A DNA stretch of 52,115 nucleotides, from the NCBI GenBank assembly GCA_013812505.1, contig JACCTH010000022.1:1-52115 (forward strand). The letters are read 5' to 3'. Source of the stretch: Acidimicrobiia bacterium. GTDB taxonomy: Bacteria > Actinomycetota > Acidimicrobiia > Spongiisociales > ZC4RG35. Positions within the stretch are counted from its first letter, which is position 1. Every line of letters begins with the position of its first letter. Positions 24,072-33,253 of the stretch are shown piece after piece. Below the pieces are notes generated by a model, which was not told the origin of the DNA, made no database searches, and was given only the letters and a program-made list of their open reading frames with translations. The position numbers and the translations under genes are program-made.

Positions 24072-24866
24072 CTACGGGGTCTTGGTTCCGATGTGACCAA
24101 TCGGCTCGAACCCGCGGCGCTCGGCGACATACCCGGTAGCGACTCGACTGAACCCGATTCGGCTGTAGACCCGGGCGATCTCCTCTGAGCCGGCGGTCAG
24201 AAAAACGGGTTTGATCTCGTTCGCGCGGGCATCATCGACTAGCGCCGCCGTGATCGCTGCCCCCAATCCTCGGCGCCGCATCGACGGCAGCGTCGCCACG
24301 CCGACCACCTCCGTAACGTCGCCGATCGGAATGTGCCGACCGGTGGCGAGCACCTGGCCGGTGTCGTTCATGGCAACCGCGATCCTGATGGCGCCGTTTG
24401 CCAGCATCTCCTGTTCCTGGGCCGTCGGTGCCTTTAGGGCGGAATCTCGTTCTGCGGCGCCCTCGACGCCAATCGCGGTTCCCCGTACGGCAAACCCGAC
24501 CTGCTGGACCGCTTGGGAACCGGCGAGCAGGTCGCGATCGGACGGTCGCAGCAGTCGGATCTCGATGTTGGCCGGCGCTTCGACCGAAATCGGCAATTCG
24601 AGCACCATGAGCGGCACTTCCTGGGGCTGGAGCGAGCCTTCGCCACCGACTGCGTCGAGCAGCGTCGGTGTGGTCTCATGCACCCACTCGATGCTGGTGG
24701 GGATTTGCAGCTCCCGCATCTTGGCGAGCACCAGCGCGACGTCGGCGAGCGCGATGATTGTCTTGCCGCCCAATTGCGGCCGGGCGTAGTAGGGCCACCC
24801 ACCAGGCCGTCCGATAAACAAGGTGAATGGGCCGACCTCTTCGACCGAGGCGTGTAGCCGCGGCAC
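24072..24866 (-). CDS. GNAT-family N-acetyltransferase
   Basis: A 264-aa protein with a divergent N-terminal GNAT-like half and a canonical C-terminal GNAT domain: VVGVATLPSMRRRGLGAAIT is the acetyl-CoA-binding motif A, followed by PVFLTAGSEEIARVYSRIGF. The substrate is unknown. The GTG at 24866 has GAAAGG 12 bases upstream. However, the frame upstream encodes ISLLARLERYYDAVP, which looks like the true family N-terminus. It begins at ATC (24905-24903) with GAGG seven bases before it, and a stop lies just upstream (24918-24920). If ATC is used the protein has 277 residues. The gene sits between hrcA and dnaJ, an unusual insertion in that pair. Confidence 0.88.
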   Translation of the reverse strand: MPRLHASVEEVGPFTLFIGRPGGWPYYARPQLGGKTIIALADVALVLAKMRELQIPTSIEWVHETTPTLLDAVGGEGSLQPQEVPLMVLELPISVEAPANIEIRLLRPSDRDLLAGSQAVQQVGFAVRGTAIGVEGAAERDSALKAPTAQEQEMLANGAIRIAVAMNDTGQVLATGRHIPIGDVTEVVGVATLPSMRRRGLGAAITAALVDDARANEIKPVFLTAGSEEIARVYSRIGFSRVATGYVAERRGFEPIGHIGTKTP

Positions 24867-24917
24867 GGCGTCGTAATACCTTTCAAGGCGGGCCAGCAGG
24901 CTGATGGGCGTCCCTCG

Positions 24918-25910
24918 TCAACTACTGATGCGGTCTTGGAGGGCCTGCCCCACCCTCTGGACGGCCGAGATGGTGGCGCGGTAGTTCATCCGCATCGGGC
25001 CGATTACGCCGATCGACCCCTCCGCGCCTCCGGCTTCGTAGGTTGTCGACACCACCGCGAGGTCGAGTCCCTCGGCCACGGGGACCTCCTCGCCGATCCG
25101 GATGGAAACGCCGGATGCATGCACAAGAAGCGAGAGGAGCTCTGCTTCCCGTTCGAGGACCTCGAGCACGCGATGGACGGCGCCAAGGTTCGGCCAGGCA
25201 TCCGACATCTGTCTCGTACCACCGACGTAAATCTCCCCAGGTGAAGCAGCGCTTTGGCGAAGCAGGGTCATCAACGCCAGCCCCACCTCCCGCACCGTTC
25301 GGGGCTGGTCACTAAATAGATCCTGGGACACGGGGCCTCGCCCCAACTCGGTGCCGACGAGCAAACGAGCAATGAGCCGTTCGAGGTCGGCGACCTCGTC
25401 AGGCTCGATCGATTCGTTCCAACGAAGCTGGTGCTGGATCACCCGGCCTCGATCGGTGACCAGTACCGCCATCAACGATTGCGACGACACCTGCACGATG
25501 TGAAGCCCGCGCACCACCTCACCGGAGGCCCTTGGCGAGACAACGACCGACGGGTAATGGGTGACCTCGGCGAGGAGCTGGGAAGTGGCCCGGAAGAGAT
25601 TGGAGAGCTCGAGCTGCACAGAGGAGAAGAACGCCGCGATCCGTCTCTGATCGGAGCTGCCGAGACGGCCGGGACCAACGTGGTCGACGTAATAGCGAAA
25701 AGCACGTGGAGTCGGGATGCGGCCAGCCGAGGTATGAGGCTGAGCGACATATCCCTCGCGCTCGAGCGAGGCGAGGTCGTTACGAATCGTCGCGGCCGAT
25801 ACCCCGAGGTCGGTTTCTTCCAAAATCGCTCGTGAACTAACCGGCTCCCCGGTCTTGATATGTGCTTCGACCAGAGCCCGAAGCACGTCAGAACGACGTT
25901 GCTCCAGCAT
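24918..25910 (-). CDS. hrcA: heat-inducible transcription repressor HrcA
   Basis: Represses chaperone operons by binding CIRCE operators; its folding depends on GroE. The product is 330 aa. The N-terminal winged helix (RRSDVLRALVEAHIKTGEP, SAATIRNDLASLEREGYV, PHTSAGRIPTPRAFRYYVD) is highly conserved. A GAF-like effector region follows, ending in IGVIGPMRMNYRATISAVQ. I found no CIRCE inverted repeat (TTAGCACTC-N9-GAGTGCTAA) upstream of hrcA or dnaJ here, so its targets probably lie elsewhere. It follows hemW by 29 bp. Confidence 0.97.
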   Translation of the reverse strand: MLEQRRSDVLRALVEAHIKTGEPVSSRAILEETDLGVSAATIRNDLASLEREGYVAQPHTSAGRIPTPRAFRYYVDHVGPGRLGSSDQRRIAAFFSSVQLELSNLFRATSQLLAEVTHYPSVVVSPRASGEVVRGLHIVQVSSQSLMAVLVTDRGRVIQHQLRWNESIEPDEVADLERLIARLLVGTELGRGPVSQDLFSDQPRTVREVGLALMTLLRQSAASPGEIYVGGTRQMSDAWPNLGAVHRVLEVLEREAELLSLLVHASGVSIRIGEEVPVAEGLDLAVVSTTYEAGGAEGSIGVIGPMRMNYRATISAVQRVGQALQDRISS

Positions 25911-25939
25911 TTGGTCGATTTTAGCGATCTCCGGCGGGA

Positions 25940-27109
25940 TTAGTTCTGAATCGGTGGGGGCGGGAGTGCGAGGAGCGCCCGGGCGACGGCGTCGGTGAGC
26001 AAAGTGCGACGGACCACCAGTCTTCCCCCATCAAGTTCAATGACTCCATGCTTGGCGAGGGTCTGGCCTTCGTCCGAGTGCCACAGGGCCTCTCCGGCCG
26101 GGCCCGCCCTGACCCCGGCCACGCGTCGAATCCCGAGGAATACTCGCTCGACCTCGGAAGTCCAGCCTTCGATTGGTTCTTCGCCTGCCCAGGTGCTCGC
26201 CCCTTTTTCCGCGGCAGCGAGGTAGGTGTCGAGATGTCGATAGTTGTGCGATCGCACTTTGCTCCGGAATCGATGGGCGCCGAGGCCGAATGCGAGATAC
26301 TCCGCCTGGGCCCACACAGCCAGGTTGTAATTGACGGCGTGGCCGGGGCGCGCCCAGTTGGACACCTCATAGCGAACCAGCCCCGCCGACTCGGCCGCGG
26401 CTGCAGCCGTTTCCCAGGCGTCGGCCTGTTGGTCGGGGTCAGGCCCTCGGCTCCCCGCGGCAACCTGACGAAACAACTCCGTGCCAGGCTCGACAGTGAG
26501 GGCGTAACAGCTCAAGTGATCGGGCCGGAGCGAGAGCGCGGCCACCAGTGTCTCTCCCCACGACCCGTCGCCGGGGGTACCGAAGATGACGTCGAGGTTG
26601 ATCGAGGAAAACCCCGCTTCCCGGGCGGCGAAAACTGCCACGGCGATCTGGTCTGGTTGGTGGCGTCGGCCGAGTCGGAGAAGCGTCGACGAGTTGAAGC
26701 TTTGGGCACCGAAGGACACCCGGTTGAAACCGGCCTGACGGAGCGCGAGAGCGCGGTCGAGGCTCCAATCTTCCGGATTGGCCTCGATCGAAACCTCGGG
26801 TTCCTCGCTGAAGCCGTGCTGCGCCGCCAGCGCGTCGAGAACCAAACCAAGCTGCTGCGGATCAACCCGGCTGGGGGTGCCACCGCCGACATAGATCGAG
26901 TCGAGCGGGGCCCACTCCTTTTCTCGTTCGATCTCTAACGTCAACGCCTTGCAATAGCGGGCTGTTTGATCGTCGCGATCGGTGACAACTGCGAAGTCGC
27001 AGTAAGGGCAGAGCCGGGCGCAGAACGGAATGTGGACATAAGCCGCTCTGATGGTTGCGGCGCGGTCCGCCAGCTCCACCGAATCGGGCCGCTCGTCAGT
27101 CAGTATCAA
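25940..27109 (-). CDS. hemW: radical SAM haem chaperone HemW
   Basis: A 389-aa HemN-like radical SAM protein with the 4Fe-4S motif CARLCPYC (C-x3-C-x2-C) in [18 protein letters not shown], followed by [10 protein letters not shown] and EANPEDW. HemW members bind haem and deliver it to target proteins, and lack the extra cysteine of true coproporphyrinogen dehydrogenases; the lepA-hemW-hrcA context fits HemW. The start is TTG inside the last codons of lepA (14-bp overlap). The presence of a haem carrier is worth noting beside the di-haem membrane protein at 9834-10970. Confidence 0.95.
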   Translation of the reverse strand: MILTDERPDSVELADRAATIRAAYVHIPFCARLCPYCDFAVVTDRDDQTARYCKALTLEIEREKEWAPLDSIYVGGGTPSRVDPQQLGLVLDALAAQHGFSEEPEVSIEANPEDWSLDRALALRQAGFNRVSFGAQSFNSSTLLRLGRRHQPDQIAVAVFAAREAGFSSINLDVIFGTPGDGSWGETLVAALSLRPDHLSCYALTVEPGTELFRQVAAGSRGPDPDQQADAWETAAAAAESAGLVRYEVSNWARPGHAVNYNLAVWAQAEYLAFGLGAHRFRSKVRSHNYRHLDTYLAAAEKGASTWAGEEPIEGWTSEVERVFLGIRRVAGVRAGPAGEALWHSDEGQTLAKHGVIELDGGRLVVRRTLLTDAVARALLALPPPPIQN

Positions 27110-28922
27110 CTCGCAGAGCCGCCACGAACGCTTCTTGGGGCACCTCCACTGAGCCCACCAACTTCATCCGCTTCTTGCCCTCCTTTTGCCGCTCGAGGAG
27201 CTTGCGTTTGCGGGTGATGTCCCCGCCATAACACTTAGCGAGTACGTCCTTTCGCCGCGCCTTCACGGTTTCCCGGGCGATGAAGCGGCCGCCGATTGCG
27301 GCCTGAATCGGGATATCGAAGAGCTGTCGAGGAATGAGTTCCTTGAGCCGCTCCGTCATCAACTTGCCATACGTAGCTGCTTTTTCGCGATGGACGATGG
27401 CGGAGAAAGCGTCGACGGGCACGCCGTTGAGCAGAATGTCGACCTTGACCAGATCAGAAACCTGGTACCCAGCCGGTTCGTAGTCGAGCGACGCGTAGCC
27501 CTTGGTGCGCGACTTGAGCTGGTCGAAGAAGTCGAACACCACCTCTGACAACGGGAGGCGATATGTCAGCTCGACCCTCTCCGGCGAGAGGTAGTGCATG
27601 CTCCCCGCCTCACCCCGCCGGCGTTGAACCAGCTCCATAATTGAGCCGATGTGCTCGGCGGGGGCGATGATCATGGCCGTGACGTAGGGCTCTTCGATCC
27701 CGAGTCGGTTGTCGGGGTCAGGCACGTCTTGTGGGGACTGGACTTCTAGTAAATCACCGTTGGGGAGACGGACCCGAAAGGCAACCGAGGGAGCGGTCGC
27801 TACCAAGTCGAGCCCATACTCCCGCTCCAGACGTTCGCGCACAATCTCCATGTGGAGCAGGCCGAGAAAGCCCAACCGAAAGCCGAATCCGAGCGCCCGG
27901 CTGCTTTCCGGCTCGTACTTAAGGGAGGCGTCATTGAGGGTGAGCTTTTCAAGCGCCTCCCGCAGTCGCTCGAAGTCGTCACCTTCGGTCGGAAACAACC
28001 CTGCGAAGACCATCGGCTTGGGCTCGTCATATCCGGGGAGCGGTGTTTGCGCTCCGCGGAGGGCGTTGGTGATGGTGTCGCCCACCTTGACCCGCCCGAT
28101 TTCCTTCACCCCCGTAATCAAATAACCGACCTCGCCCGGACCGAGTCCGCCTACCTCGAGCGCCTTCGGAGTGAGCACCCCAACTTCGTCGACACTCTGA
28201 ATTTCCCCGGTTGCCATAAATCGGATCGGGTCACCTAGTGAGAGCGAACCGTCGACGATACGGACGTAACAGACCACGCCGCGGTAGGCGTCGTAATAGC
28301 TGTCAAACACCAGAGCGCGGAGAGCGGAGTCGGGGTCGCCCGCCGGCGGCGGCACCAGGCGCACGATCTCGTCGAGCAAGTGATCCACGCCTTCGCCCGA
28401 CTTGGCGGACAGGCGTAACACATCTTCGGGCCGCCCGCCGAGGACACCGATCATCTCAGCGATGACTCGTTCGGGATCGGCCGCTGGAAGGTCGATCTTG
28501 TTAACGGCAGGGATGATTTCAAGCCCGGCATTGATGGCCAGGTGGGCGTTGGCCAGCGTCTGAGCCTGCACTCCTTGGGCGGCGTCGGCGAGGAGTAACG
28601 CGCCTTCGCAGGCGGCCAGAGAACGCGACACCTCATACGAGAAGTCGACATGGCCAGGGGTATCGATCAGGTTGAGCAAGTAGTCGACCCCGTCCTGCGC
28701 TCGATAGTTCAGCCGGACGGCTTGGGCCTTGATTGTGATACCGCGTTCTCGTTCGAGGTCCATCGTGTCGAGGACCTGTTCGCGCATGTCTCGTTCGGAG
28801 ATTGCTCCCGTGCGCTCCAAGAGGCGATCGGCCAGGGTCGATTTACCGTGATCGATATGGGCGATGATGCAGAAATTACGGATACGCGCAGGAGGAAACA
28901 TGGGAGGTGGGAACGGTGACAT
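27096..28922 (-). CDS. lepA: elongation factor 4 (LepA)
   Basis: Ribosome-associated GTPase related to EF-G, 608 aa. The G domain shows [22 protein letters not shown] and NKIDLP. The C-terminal LepA-specific domain is present, with [25 protein letters not shown] and [19 protein letters not shown]. The ATG at 28922 has a GGAGG-rich stretch about 7-10 bases upstream; a second ATG at 28901 (MFPPARIRN) lacks one. It is divergent from rpsT across a strong 26-bp palindrome. Confidence 0.97.
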   Translation of the reverse strand: MSPFPPPMFPPARIRNFCIIAHIDHGKSTLADRLLERTGAISERDMREQVLDTMDLERERGITIKAQAVRLNYRAQDGVDYLLNLIDTPGHVDFSYEVSRSLAACEGALLLADAAQGVQAQTLANAHLAINAGLEIIPAVNKIDLPAADPERVIAEMIGVLGGRPEDVLRLSAKSGEGVDHLLDEIVRLVPPPAGDPDSALRALVFDSYYDAYRGVVCYVRIVDGSLSLGDPIRFMATGEIQSVDEVGVLTPKALEVGGLGPGEVGYLITGVKEIGRVKVGDTITNALRGAQTPLPGYDEPKPMVFAGLFPTEGDDFERLREALEKLTLNDASLKYEPESSRALGFGFRLGFLGLLHMEIVRERLEREYGLDLVATAPSVAFRVRLPNGDLLEVQSPQDVPDPDNRLGIEEPYVTAMIIAPAEHIGSIMELVQRRRGEAGSMHYLSPERVELTYRLPLSEVVFDFFDQLKSRTKGYASLDYEPAGYQVSDLVKVDILLNGVPVDAFSAIVHREKAATYGKLMTERLKELIPRQLFDIPIQAAIGGRFIARETVKARRKDVLAKCYGGDITRKRKLLERQKEGKKRMKLVGSVEVPQEAFVAALRVDTD

Positions 28923-28939
28923 TGTACGGCCCCCTCCTT

Positions 28940-28995
28940 CCCGTTCTCGCGCATCAAACGCAAGCCCGAGCTTGCGTTTGATGCGCGAAAACGGG
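28940..28995. repeat. near-perfect 26-bp palindrome between lepA and rpsT
   Basis: Left arm 28940-28965 (starts CCCGTTCTCGCGCATC) pairs with right arm 28970-28995 (ends GCGCGAAAACGGG) with one mismatch and a 4-base loop CCGA. It lies between two divergent starts, only 26 bp before the rpsT ATG and next to the lepA ribosome binding site, so it is not a terminator for either. It would fold in the leader of rpsT and lepA transcripts. Its outer arm CGTTTTCGCG recurs in the hairpin at 40430-40485. Confidence 0.7.
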
Positions 28996-29021
28996 GGGGT
29001 GCTAGCCTCCTCTTTCGCCCT

Positions 29022-29282
29022 ATGGCCAATATCAAGTCACAGATCAAGCGCAACCGTCAGAACGTCGTCCGTCAGGCGCGCAACAAAGCGACCAAGTCCG
29101 AGCTCCGCACCCGGATCAAAGCGGTACGGACGTCGGTTGCCGATGGAATCGACGGAACTGAGACGCTCGAAGTCGCGCAGAAGAAGCTCGATCAGGCAGT
29201 CGCCAAAGGGCGACTACATCCCCGCACGGCGGCCCGTCGTAAATCGCGGCTAAGCCGAGCTGTCAACAGCAGCCGTCCCTAG
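29022..29282 (+). CDS. rpsT: 30S ribosomal protein S20
   Basis: An 86-aa, Lys/Arg-rich three-helix protein that binds 16S rRNA early in 30S assembly. It opens with [20 protein letters not shown] and ends with [17 protein letters not shown], both typical. No Shine-Dalgarno precedes the ATG; the upstream bases are pyrimidine-rich (CCTCCTCTTTCGCCCT) and preceded by the palindrome at 28940-28995, which may matter for autoregulation. The last 4 bp overlap the convergent holA. Confidence 0.96.
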   Translation: MANIKSQIKRNRQNVVRQARNKATKSELRTRIKAVRTSVADGIDGTETLEVAQKKLDQAVAKGRLHPRTAARRKSRLSRAVNSSRP

Positions 29283-30274
29283 CTTCTCCCTCCGTACCAC
29301 CGACACAAGGCCACGGTCAACCGCTCGAGGGTCACGCGGTGCACCTCCTCAGGCTGCGTCTTGAGCACTCGATCAGCCCGGACTAAACCTTCGAGGGCCT
29401 TTTGCAAAGACGAATCCTTGATCCGTCCGCGCTGATTCCAAATGCGTGTCACCCGGCGATCGTCGGCTCGAGCCCCGACGGCGGCTCGAAAAGTCTGCTC
29501 GTCCTCCGCCGTCGAGGACAATGAACGCCGTCGCAGATCTGACTCGATGGCCGCCAGCAACACGAGCGGATGACCGTGGGTCAGAAAATCGGAAAGACGA
29601 CGGAGCGCATCTCCGGTCTTGCCGGCGACCACGGCGTCGATGAAATGCACCAGCGGATCGTCGGGACGGTTGCGGAACCGGTCCAGGATCAGTTGGCGGG
29701 TGATTTTCCCTTTGTGCTCGACCAACTGATCGATTGCTTGGGAGAGTCCGGCTGTATCGGTTCCAAATCGCTGCAACAGGGCGTCCTGCGCTTCAGCGTC
29801 AAGATCGAGAGCGTGGCTGTTTAGTTCCGACCGGAGCCACTCGGTTGCCTGGCGTTCCCACATCTTGCGGACGGCGACCGCTTCGCCTTTGGTCTTGACC
29901 ACCTTGGTGATCGGAGCCGGGAGCGAGCCAAATGTCACCAGAACAACCGCAACCGCGTCTTCGTCGAACTGGTCGAGCAGCTCGGCGACGAGCGACGATT
30001 CGGCCACATTCAGGTTCTGGGCGTCGACAACGAGAAGGCCCTGGCGGCCGCCAAACAACGATCCGGACTGCAACATCGGCACCAGGGGCTCGACCTCACC
30101 CCGGAGACGCCCCTCGGTTTCCTCCCCGCTTCCCCGTGACGGCACGTCCAGCCGGACGATATCGCCCGAATCGACCTCTGCCTCTGCGAGAAATCTCTTG
30201 GCCCGTTCGAGCATCTCCTGTCGTTCTCCCGGGCCGGCGTTGGAAGGCCCGGACACCGCCAGCAACGAAGTCAT
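29279..30274 (-). CDS. holA: DNA polymerase III subunit delta (HolA)
   Basis: Opens the beta sliding clamp within the clamp-loader complex. The product is 331 aa. A divergent AAA+-like domain 1 contains LQSGSLFGGRQGLLVV. Domains 2-3 follow with FGTDTAGLSQAIDQLVEHKGKIT and the C-terminal collar SLQKALEGLVRADRVLKTQ, ending in LTVALCRWYG. The gene lies beside rpsT, its usual partner in Gram-positive genomes. It overlaps the end of the DHPS-like gene by 4 bp. Confidence 0.93.
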   Translation of the reverse strand: MTSLLAVSGPSNAGPGERQEMLERAKRFLAEAEVDSGDIVRLDVPSRGSGEETEGRLRGEVEPLVPMLQSGSLFGGRQGLLVVDAQNLNVAESSLVAELLDQFDEDAVAVVLVTFGSLPAPITKVVKTKGEAVAVRKMWERQATEWLRSELNSHALDLDAEAQDALLQRFGTDTAGLSQAIDQLVEHKGKITRQLILDRFRNRPDDPLVHFIDAVVAGKTGDALRRLSDFLTHGHPLVLLAAIESDLRRRSLSSTAEDEQTFRAAVGARADDRRVTRIWNQRGRIKDSSLQKALEGLVRADRVLKTQPEEVHRVTLERLTVALCRWYGGRS

Positions 30275-31104
30275 GGCAGCCGCCCAAACAAACGAACGAG
30301 GTCGCAGGCCTCCTCGACATCGTGGACCCGGATCACGTCGGCGCCGTACTCGAGGGCAAGCGTTATGTAAGCCATCGCGCGGTGATCTTCTTTCTTGCGC
30401 GGGATCGGGATCAAGACTGGATGGCCGAGATCGTGCAAGGCCTGGCTTTGACGAATGACATCCAACTGGAGCTGGGTGTAGCGCGCGTAGTCTCCGCGGT
30501 AGTTCAGGGCGATGCCTGGGTCGATGATCAGGCGATCGACCCCCAGCGTGGCCAGCCGCCCAATTCGTTCTTCCAATACGTCCGCGGTCCGTTTGGCCTT
30601 GTCGGGTCCGTAATCAATCTCGCCCACATCGTGCGGATGCTTGCCCTCGACGTAAACCATCACGGCCGCGACCTCGTTGGCGGCTACTACCTCGATCATG
30701 TCTCGATCGATGAGCCCGCCTGTGTCGTTGATGATTACGGCCCCCTCTTTGACACAGGCCGCGGCCACCTCCGGCTTCCAGGTGTCGACCGAGACAACGA
30801 AGTTCTTATCGGCCAAACCCGCCACCACTGGTAAAAGGCGATCGAGTTCTTGCGCGGGGTCAATCGTCGGATTGTCGTAGTGAGACGACTGGCCTCCGAG
30901 GTCGATGATCGTCGCCCCGAGATCGCGGTGCCGGTGAGCAATCTCCATTGCCGCCGCGGGAGTGGGAGCGATTGTGTGGAGGTTCCGCGACTCCGGCGAG
31001 AGATTGATCACGGCCATCACATGGGTGACGCTTCCGAAGGCGAGCACATGGGGGCCAGCGTGCAGGCTTGACATGTCCGTCATTGTGACGTGCGGGGACG
31101 ACAA
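30271..31104 (-). CDS. divergent dihydropteroate synthase-like protein
   Basis: A 277-aa TIM-barrel protein of the pterin-binding (DHPS) family, which in folate synthesis joins p-aminobenzoate to a dihydropterin diphosphate. Conserved DHPS positions are present: Asn34 (INLSPES), IIDLGG, Asp107 in VSVDTWKP, Asn126-Asp127 in IIND, Asp196 in IDPGI, the RK of PIPRKKED and the final VIRVHDVEEA. However, the first flexible loop, normally NVTPDSFSDGG, reads NLSPESRNLHT, and LMHMQG is replaced by MVYVEGK. It may be a substitute DHPS or use another pterin. No other folate gene lies alongside. The ATG at 31074 (MSSLHAG) is another possible start. Confidence 0.8.
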   Translation of the reverse strand: MSSPHVTMTDMSSLHAGPHVLAFGSVTHVMAVINLSPESRNLHTIAPTPAAAMEIAHRHRDLGATIIDLGGQSSHYDNPTIDPAQELDRLLPVVAGLADKNFVVSVDTWKPEVAAACVKEGAVIINDTGGLIDRDMIEVVAANEVAAVMVYVEGKHPHDVGEIDYGPDKAKRTADVLEERIGRLATLGVDRLIIDPGIALNYRGDYARYTQLQLDVIRQSQALHDLGHPVLIPIPRKKEDHRAMAYITLALEYGADVIRVHDVEEACDLVRLFGRLP

Positions 31105-31108
31105 CTAA

Positions 31109-31564
31109 TCAGGGCCCAATCAGCAGCTCTCCGGAGAAGCCGGTCACGCCTGCCGGCAGATTTAGCACGAGGGTCTCCGAGCGCGTCTCCCCGGGTGGAA
31201 CCAGGCCGATCCGAATCGGGATCTCGACCTCACCGACCATGAGAGCCACGGTCCCCTGCCAAGCGTCGGTTCCCTCATTGGTGATGGGGACCGTCACTTC
31301 GACGCGGTTGGGGCCGACCGTCCGCAGCGAAAGGTCGGATCGCAACGAGCGGCAGACTGGATCGGTCCCGGCCTCGACGACGCTCGAGCCGGTCAATAAC
31401 GGGGTGCCGTTGGCATCGAAAGTTACCTCGAAAGGCTTTGAGATCTCTGCCGAGCAGCTGACGATGTGGGTAAGCCCCCGCATCGAGCTGAACCCGATGG
31501 GTATGAGCAAGACCCCAAACAAGGCCACGAGCGCGACTCGGAGCCGAAGCAGCAAAGGCACCAA
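31109..31564 (-). CDS. small exported or membrane-anchored beta-rich protein
   Basis: A 151-aa protein I do not recognise. The N-terminal hydrophobic helix (about 4-27, RLRVALVALFGVLLIPIGF) is a signal anchor or signal peptide. The remaining ~120 residues are beta-strand-rich with two cysteines (37, 70) and an Ig-like pattern (VTVPITNEGTDAWQGTVALM). It starts at TTG or the next GTG, with GGGGA a short way upstream, and ends 4 bp before the DHPS-like gene, so they are probably co-transcribed. An envelope location is inferred. Confidence 0.6.
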   Translation of the reverse strand: MVPLLLRLRVALVALFGVLLIPIGFSSMRGLTHIVSCSAEISKPFEVTFDANGTPLLTGSSVVEAGTDPVCRSLRSDLSLRTVGPNRVEVTVPITNEGTDAWQGTVALMVGEVEIPIRIGLVPPGETRSETLVLNLPAGVTGFSGELLIGP

Positions 31565-31678
31565 CCGATGCTATCCCCGAGCTCGGGCGGGACCCGAGCA
31601 TCGAAGTCAGACCCACCTCCCCCCAAACTTGTCCCGACACGAAACCGCGAGTTGAAATGTACATCAGCGCTCCACGGG

Positions 31679-31740
31679 AAATTTGGCAGGTGAGGAACGC
31701 CTTTGGGCTAATTCGGCACCAGCGGTGCGGTTTCCGGCGC
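31679..31740. repeat. left arm of palindromic repeat flanking the IS
   Basis: Starts AAATTTGGCAGGTGAGGAACGCCT and continues with TTCGGCACCAGCGGTGCGG. The same pattern appears in reverse orientation at 33067-33127 and, as a complete palindrome, at 46667-46773. It occupies most of the gap between the exported-protein gene and the IS end; from 31565 to 31678 I see nothing else. Confidence 0.6.
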
Positions 31741-33066
31741 TGTGCTGTCGCGAGACTTCCCTCACACTGTCTAGTGATCCCTCACGGTGTCGCGAGACAT
31801 CCCTCACGGTTGTGGTTTGAGCCTATTGGGGTTGCCGCGGCGGTGGTAGAGCGGCTGGACGCGGTGTTGGGGGTCGAGGGTGTGTTGGCGGATCAGCTTC
31901 CCGGCGATGAAGACGTGACAGGCGGTGCCGGTGATGATGACGGTGGTGGTTTGCCGTTGTATTCGGCACCGACGGAGATTTGGTAGCGCTTCCCGATGCT
32001 GACGGTGCCGCCAAAGACTCGAACCCGGTGGGTGGTGGTGGGCTGACCGAGGGGACGGTTTCTGGGTCCGGCCTTGGGGGTTTGGGCGAAGACTTGGATG
32101 GGGAGACGCCGGTCCAAGCTGCGGTGGGGCCGCTGGTGGTTGTAATGGTGACAGAAGCGGTCGAGTTGGGCTTGGAGCTCGGCCAAGCTGGCGGGAGGGG
32201 GTTGTTGGGCGAGCCATTTCTTCAGGGTCTGATGGAAGCGTTCCACCTTGCCGCAGGTCTGGGGGTGGTAGGGACGGGAATGACCGGCTTCGATCCCCAG
32301 GGCCCCACCGCCTCCGCAACCCCGTAGCGGAAGGCTTTGGCGTTGTCGGAAAGGAAGCGGGCCGGCAGCCCCCAGGAGTTGGCGGCGGTAAGAAAGGTTT
32401 CCACTGCCCCAGCGATGGTGCAGGTGGCCAGGGCCTGGGCGGCCACCACCACCCGGGAACAGTCATCGATGATGTTGAGGATCCGCACCAACGTGCCGTC
32501 GGCGAGCTCCCAGTCGGTGTCGTCGAGCTGCCAGCATTCGTTGGCCCGTTCGGCGCTGAAGCTGCGATAGCTGTGTTTGGGTGCCTTCTTCGGTTGGGGG
32601 ACGACAAACCCCCGCCTGCTCAACACCCGCCAGATCGTCGCCTCCGAGGGGGGAGCCATTCCGGCGGGGAGCAGGTGGGGGAGCCGGAACGCGATGGTGG
32701 CGGCCCCGGCGTCCCAACCCTCCTCCTCGAGCCGTTTCCGTTCGGCGACGATCACATCCTCCACCCAGCCGGGGGTGCGGTTCGCCACCATTTGCGGTGC
32801 CCGAGATCGGGACTCCAACCCCGCTTCCCCCTCCGCCAGGTAGCGGCGGCGGAGCTGGTAGAACAGCCAGGTAGAGACCCCATGCTGGCGGCAGAACTCA
32901 GCAACATTGAGACCCTCCAAATCGACCTCGACGATCAGACGGCGGACACTCATCGGAACTTCCCTTCTCATCATGGGACCTGACTCTCACCAGATCACCT
33001 GCCGGTGTGAGGGATGTCCCGCGACATACCGAAGAGAAGGCGTGAGGGAAGTGCTGCAAGAGCACA
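31741..33066 (-). mobile_element. IS481-family insertion sequence (decayed)
   Basis: A 1326-bp element bounded by imperfect inverted repeats that start TGTGCT. The left end reads TGTGCTGTCGCGAGACTTCC and continues CTCAC; the complement of the right end reads TGTGCTCTTGCAGCACTTCC and continues CTCAC. A second internal pair follows (TGTCGCGAGACATCCCTCAC on the left, complement of GTGAGGGATGTCCCGCGACA on the right). TGT ends and CATCCCTCAC motifs are usual for IS481-type elements. It carries one transposase frame broken into three. No clear target duplication abuts these ends; bases CGGCGC and GATGCG differ. Confidence 0.75.
31804..32974 (-). pseudogene. IS481-family DDE transposase, two frameshifts
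   Basis: The reading runs through three frames. The N-terminal frame (32974 to about 32305) has a helix-turn-helix (GLNVAEFCRQHGVSTWLFYQ), then the rve domain with the first catalytic Asp around WQLDDTDWEL and the second in FLSDNAKAF. About 32303-32306 (CCCC) one base appears lost. The frame then continues as GIEAGHSRPYHPQTCGKVER, which carries the catalytic Glu, and on to VSIGKRYQISVGAEYNG. Near 31952-31955 a second base appears lost, after which the frame reads QTTTVIITGTACHVFIAGK to the stop at 31804. Joined, it would be about 390 aa, normal for the family. The first shift separates the catalytic Glu from the Asp pair, so the enzyme should be inactive unless translation slips or the bases are sequencing errors. 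Confidence 0.85.
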
Positions 33067-33127
33067 GATGCGGGTTCCGGCGCGTTGGTGCCAAAGAACG
33101 TTCTAGGCGTTCCCCACTTGCCAAATT
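33067..33127. repeat. right arm of palindromic repeat flanking the IS
   Basis: In reverse complement this reads AATTTGGCAAGTGGGGAACG followed by CCT and, further in, TTTGGCACCAACGCGCCGG, matching the left arm at 31679-31740. Together the arms look like one palindrome split by the IS. The following bases to 33253 hold no gene that I can support. Confidence 0.6.
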
Positions 33128-33253
33128 ACGGTGCAGCCAGGAGCCTTCTCTTCCTTAGTTGATTCGGGTCACGAAGCCCGACCCGAGTACGCCCGGGCCT
33201 CCTCGAAGTGCTCCAACCAGGTCCGGGGCCGATGTTCACGTAAGGTTTCGGCG

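Noticed and set aside
25880-25945. CIRCE operator upstream of hrcA
   Set aside because: I looked for TTAGCACTC-N9-GAGTGCTAA here and upstream of dnaJ and found nothing close.
28901-28922. TACAAT over the lepA start as a -10 promoter box
   Set aside because: It overlaps the ATG that has a good GGAGG ribosome binding site, and there is no -35 partner at the right distance.
31741-33066. Programmed -1 frameshifting in the transposase
   Set aside because: Two separate shifts are needed, neither has a slippery A or T heptamer, and IS481 transposases are normally made from one frame. Decay or sequencing error is simpler.
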